Shown: positions 5,522 to 7,757 of the stretch, piece after piece | Position numbering within the stretch: the first letter of the stretch is position 1 | Layout of the letters: each line of letters starts with the position of its first letter | Assembly (NCBI GenBank): GCA_039929105.1 | Contig: JBDSRX010000073.1 | Location: 1 to 7,757 of the forward strand | Length of the DNA: 7,757 bases | DNA from: JBDSRX01 sp039929105 | GTDB lineage: Bacteria > Patescibacteriota > Dojkabacteria > J137 | Reading direction: 5' to 3' | Position numbers and translations under genes: made by a program | Notes under the pieces: model-generated | Told to the model about the DNA's origin: nothing | The model's input: the letters and a program-made list of their open reading frames with translations, nothing else | Database searches by the model: none

Positions 5522-5827
5522 ATGGCCGATCTAACTAAAGAAGAAATAAAAAAGATTGCTGGTTTAGCTAAACTAGATTTTTCTGATACTCAATTAGATA
5601 AATTTGCTGGAGAATTTAATGAAATCCTTGGATACGTTTCATTAATCCAAGAATGTGATACTACCGGAATTGAATTTGAACATAATCTAAACGATTTTCA
5701 AGGAAGTGTTTTACAAAAAGATGAAGTTAAACCTTCAACTCCTCAAGATAAGTTAATGCAGAATGCAACAGATGGAAGAAATAAATTTGGTTATATTGTT
5801 ACAAGCAAAATTATTAACAAGGAATAA
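5522..5827 (+). CDS. gatC: Asp/Glu-tRNA amidotransferase subunit C
   Basis: GatC is the small subunit of GatCAB, which converts Glu-tRNA(Gln) and/or Asp-tRNA(Asn) to the amide forms. It wraps around GatA and tethers it to GatB. The 101-residue product matches the family in length. It has the N-terminal helix with IAGLAKLDFSD (residues 12-22), then EFNEILGYVSLIQECDTTGI (30-49). A DEVKPSTPQDKLMQNA segment follows (72-87), and it ends with GYIVTSKII. The genes gatA and gatB, often next in line, are not here. Instead a membrane protein gene follows after six bases, so these two are probably cotranscribed. GatCAB implies that the organism charges Gln and/or Asn tRNA indirectly. The start is supported by the N-terminus MADLTKEEIKKIAGLA. 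Confidence 0.93.
   Translation: MADLTKEEIKKIAGLAKLDFSDTQLDKFAGEFNEILGYVSLIQECDTTGIEFEHNLNDFQGSVLQKDEVKPSTPQDKLMQNATDGRNKFGYIVTSKIINKE
5819..5823 (+). promoter_or_regulatory. Shine-Dalgarno of the membrane protein gene
   Basis: AAGGA lies 10 bases before the ATG at 5834 and overlaps the last codons of gatC. It is the only clear ribosome binding site in the window. It sits before an operon-internal gene, in contrast with the likely leaderless first genes. Confidence 0.55.
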
Positions 5828-5833
5828 TCCACG

Positions 5834-6571
5834 ATGAGAAAGCTAAGGGATAAAAGCTCTTCTTTTTTTAAATTTCTACTAAGAAACTTTAAATCTCTGT
5901 TGAGAATATTAAATGGAAGAAAACAGATAGTTACTGTCTGGGTTCTTATTCTAATTGCTGCATCATACTTCTCATTATATGTATTCTCTATTACAAACGC
6001 AAAATTAGAATTTAAGAATGCAATTTCAGTATTTAATTTAAGTGATTCAGATGTTGTTTACCAAAAAGGTGATGATACATTAAATATCCCTACTTTCGAT
6101 TCTCATTACGAAGTTACAACTTCAGAAACAAAGTTTGCAATTAGTAAAAGTGATATAAAAAAAGATGAGAAAGATTTTCTTTTCGAAACTAACAAATCCA
6201 AACTTTATATTTATGTAGCATCGGAAGATAATAGGTATTGTTACATTAGTGTGGATGTTACTAACCTCTATTACAATACTGGAAGTTCGGACAGCGAGCC
6301 ACAATCTATAACTCAAATTACAACTAACGCTAATCCAATTTTAGAAGCAATTATTGATTGGAATAAATACGATTATGTATTTCCAGGAAGATATTTCCCT
6401 TCTCAAATTAATTATAATTCAGGTGGAAAAAGATTAATTGGATACTATCCTATAGAATGTAAAACTATTACAGATTCTAAAGCAGTAGCAGACGTTATTC
6501 GATTTTATAAAACTTTCCGTCCTGAAGTTGAAAGAGAACTTTTGCAAAATGAGCTAGATAAACTGAAATAA
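5834..6571 (+). CDS. Single-pass membrane protein of unknown function
   Basis: The 245-residue product has a basic N-terminal tail (residues 1-31, many Lys/Arg). One hydrophobic segment follows at about 32-54 (core IVTVWVLILIAASYFSLYVF), and then a polar region of about 190 residues. By the positive-inside rule the tail is cytoplasmic and the large domain faces outside. No cleavage site or lipobox is evident, so it is probably an anchored type II protein. The outer domain is rich in Tyr, Asn and Ser, has only two cysteines (136 and 209), and alternates hydrophobic and polar residues as in beta-strands (KLYIYVAS, YCYISVDV). It ends in a charged helix (RPEVERELLQNELDKLK). I recognise no family or catalytic motif. 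It follows gatC by six bases with a good ribosome binding site, so the two genes are probably cotranscribed. Confidence 0.8.
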   Translation: MRKLRDKSSSFFKFLLRNFKSLLRILNGRKQIVTVWVLILIAASYFSLYVFSITNAKLEFKNAISVFNLSDSDVVYQKGDDTLNIPTFDSHYEVTTSETKFAISKSDIKKDEKDFLFETNKSKLYIYVASEDNRYCYISVDVTNLYYNTGSSDSEPQSITQITTNANPILEAIIDWNKYDYVFPGRYFPSQINYNSGGKRLIGYYPIECKTITDSKAVADVIRFYKTFRPEVERELLQNELDKLK

Positions 6572-6575
6572 TAAG

Positions 6576-6588
6576 ACGGCAGAGCCGT
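6576..6588. other. Short hairpin after the membrane protein gene
   Basis: ACGGC and GCCGT form a 5-bp GC-rich stem with an AGA loop, starting five bases after the stop codon. No T-tract follows, so intrinsic termination is doubtful. Confidence 0.3.
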
Positions 6589-6635
6589 TACCACCTATTA
6601 CAGTAGTCAAAAATCCACTCTTTCTTGCTTTGCCA

Positions 6636-6772
6636 CTCATTTTCATTCGCACTTTTATAACTAAAAGTGCTGCAAAAGTTTTGAGGGGAAAATGAGCTTT
6701 GAAATAACAAACCTGGAAGTCAAACTATTTTCCCCTCAAACTCCCATCTTAATTTGTTAATTAGATTGTCAG
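6636..6772. repeat. Two-hairpin structured intergenic element, copy 2
   Basis: Most of the 355-bp gene-free stretch 6572-6926 is this element. Hairpin 1 is a perfect 9-bp stem (GCACTTTTA 6649-6657, TAAAAGTGC 6662-6670) around TAAC. A CAAAAGT segment (6673-6679) follows. Hairpin 2 has perfect 14-bp arms (6680-6693 and 6727-6740) and an inner stem TTTG/CAAA (6698-6701, 6721-6724). Its loop contains AAACCTGGAAGT (6709-6720). The tail has ACTCCCATCTTAA and TTGTCAG (6766-6772). Loops and tail match the element at 1-134 while the stems differ but still pair. In addition CTCATTTTC (6636-6644) is complementary to GAAAATGAG (6688-6696), offering an alternative fold. A pyrimidine-rich run (6612-6630) precedes it. 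Confidence 0.65.
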
Positions 6773-6822
6773 CCATTCCAATATTAAAGGATAAAGAAAT
6801 TCAAAAATGTAACAATTTTGGA

Positions 6823-6850
6823 TTTCTTAATTCGAATTTCGTATTTATTA
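6823..6850. repeat. 7-bp-period repeat upstream of metG
   Basis: Heptamers TTTCTTA, ATTCGAA, TTTCGTA, TTTATTA run in tandem. The central ATTCGAATTTCGT is shared exactly with the array upstream of mfd. It lies between the folded element and the promoter, as in the mfd upstream region. Confidence 0.55.
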
Positions 6851-6891
6851 GTACTTCTTGGTAGTCAATTCATAACTCTGCTTTACATCTC

Positions 6892-6900
6892 TGGTATAAT
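6892..6900 (+). promoter_or_regulatory. Extended -10 promoter of metG
   Basis: TGGTATAAT is identical to the mfd extended -10. Transcription would begin near 6907, giving a leader of about 20 bases without a well-placed Shine-Dalgarno (an AAGGA at 6902-6906 is too far upstream). A second box, TATAAA (6913-6918), could instead give a leaderless start near 6925. Confidence 0.55.
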
Positions 6901-6926
6901 TAAGGAAATTATTATAAATATCAATT

Positions 6927-7757
6927 ATGCCAAAGTTTTACCTAACTACAACTCTACCCTACGTAAATGCTGCTCCTCATATTGGACATGCATTGGAATT
7001 CTTCCAAGCAGATGCTATTGTTCGACATAAAAGAAAACAATTAGGAAAAGAGAATGTCTTCTTCAATGTGGGAATGGACGAGCATGGCTTAAAAATCTAT
7101 CAAAAAGCTCAAGCTGAAAATAAAACCCCACAGGAATATGCAGATGGAAACGCTAACAACTGGGTGGAATTTTGTAAAACTTTCAATATTAGTTACGATA
7201 ACTTTTATCGAACAACAGATCCTGCACACTATAAAGCTGCACAAGCATTCTGGAAAAAATGTGACGAAGCTGGAGATATTTATAAAAAGAAGTATGAAGG
7301 TCTTTATTGCGTAGGTTGTGAAGAATTTAAAACCGAAAAAGATTTAGTAGATGGGAAATGTCCGTTACATAATATCGAACCAATAAAGTATTCGGAAGAA
7401 AACTATTTCTTTAAACTTTCTAAATATAGAGAACAACTTTTAGAATACTATCAAAGTAATAGAGATAAATTAAAACCAGATTTTAAATTCGATGAACTAA
7501 TAAACTTTATACAAGGAATGGAAGACATTAGTATTTCTAGACTTAAAAAGAACTTGCCATGGGGAATCACAGTACCAGGCGATGATGAGCAAGTAATGTA
7601 TGTTTGGTTTGATGCATTAACAAACTATGCAAATGCAGTTGGATTTTCTACAGATGAAGAAAGATTTAATGAATGGTGGCCAAGTGCAACACAAATATTC
7701 GGACCAGATAATTTGAGATTCCAGTGTGCAATATGGCAAGGAATGTTGTTATCTGCT
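6927..7757 (+). CDS. metG: Methionyl-tRNA synthetase, 5' part (runs off the window)
   Basis: The enzyme attaches methionine to elongator and initiator tRNA(Met). The 277 visible residues are the class I catalytic domain. The start MPKFYLTTTLPYVNAAP leads into the HIGH signature (residues 18-21). DEHG follows at 51-54. A single zinc knuckle has Cys128, Cys131, Cys145 and His148 (CVGC ... CPLH), the arrangement known from Thermus thermophilus MetRS. Further on are YVWFDALTNY (225-234) and FGPDNLRFQCAIW. The KMSKS loop and anticodon-binding domain lie beyond the window, so completeness cannot be judged. The ATG fits the family N-terminus and lies 26 bases after the extended -10 box. Confidence 0.95.
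   Translation, partial: MPKFYLTTTLPYVNAAPHIGHALEFFQADAIVRHKRKQLGKENVFFNVGMDEHGLKIYQKAQAENKTPQEYADGNANNWVEFCKTFNISYDNFYRTTDPAHYKAAQAFWKKCDEAGDIYKKKYEGLYCVGCEEFKTEKDLVDGKCPLHNIEPIKYSEENYFFKLSKYREQLLEYYQSNRDKLKPDFKFDELINFIQGMEDISISRLKKNLPWGITVPGDDEQVMYVWFDALTNYANAVGFSTDEERFNEWWPSATQIFGPDNLRFQCAIWQGMLLSA

Noticed and set aside
6680..6740. Hairpin 2 of the copy 2 element as an intrinsic terminator for the gatC unit
   Set aside because: The stem is long and perfect, but no T-tract follows its 3' arm, and the 33-base interior is far larger than in terminators.
6818..7030. Open frame of 70 codons on the + strand
   Set aside because: It spans the 7-bp repeat and the metG promoter and then overlaps metG in another frame. 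metG has the HIGH signature and family-wide similarity, so this is a shadow.

Overview
The window looks like a chromosomal stretch from an AT-rich bacterium with a small genome, most likely a member of the Candidate Phyla Radiation (Patescibacteria). This is an inference. It rests on the abridged Mfd, short intergenic gaps, housekeeping genes detached from their usual partners, A/T-rich codon choice, and dispersed palindromic and 7-bp-period repeats of a kind I associate with those genomes. All seven complete genes end in TAA or TAG, and none is interrupted by in-frame TGA, so the standard bacterial code fits and a TGA=Gly code is not supported.

Layout: 1-199 holds a folded repeat (copy 1), a 7-bp-period repeat and a promoter. 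mfd (221-2821, +) encodes a shortened transcription-repair coupling factor and carries repeat-derived in-frame insertions. It overlaps a small acidic protein gene (2811-3116, +), which is followed by a second gene that looks like its diverged paralogue (3205-3492, +). rnpA (3494-3823, -) is convergent with one base between the stop codons, and the terminator for the + strand genes lies inside rnpA. A 72-bp palindromic element (3836-3907) sits at the 5' end of rnpA. A beta-CASP metallo-beta-lactamase-fold RNase follows (4036-5400, +). Next come a two-gene unit of gatC and a single-pass membrane protein of unknown function (5522-6571, +), a 355-bp intergenic region with copy 2 of the folded repeat (6572-6926), and the 5' part of metG (6927 to the window end, +).

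Functionally this is mostly an information-processing neighbourhood: repair coupled to transcription, tRNA 5' maturation, RNA processing or decay, and tRNA charging. No defence system, transposase, CRISPR array, tRNA or rRNA is visible. Most genes that start a transcription unit lack a Shine-Dalgarno sequence and have a TATAAT-like box close to the start codon, which suggests leaderless or very short-leader mRNAs.

The most interesting signal is non-coding. Two intergenic regions, upstream of mfd and of metG, share a two-hairpin architecture with conserved loops (TAAC, then AAACCTGGAAGT) but differing, compensating stem sequences. A 7-bp-period repeat follows each copy. That pattern suggests a folded RNA or single-stranded DNA element that I do not recognise.
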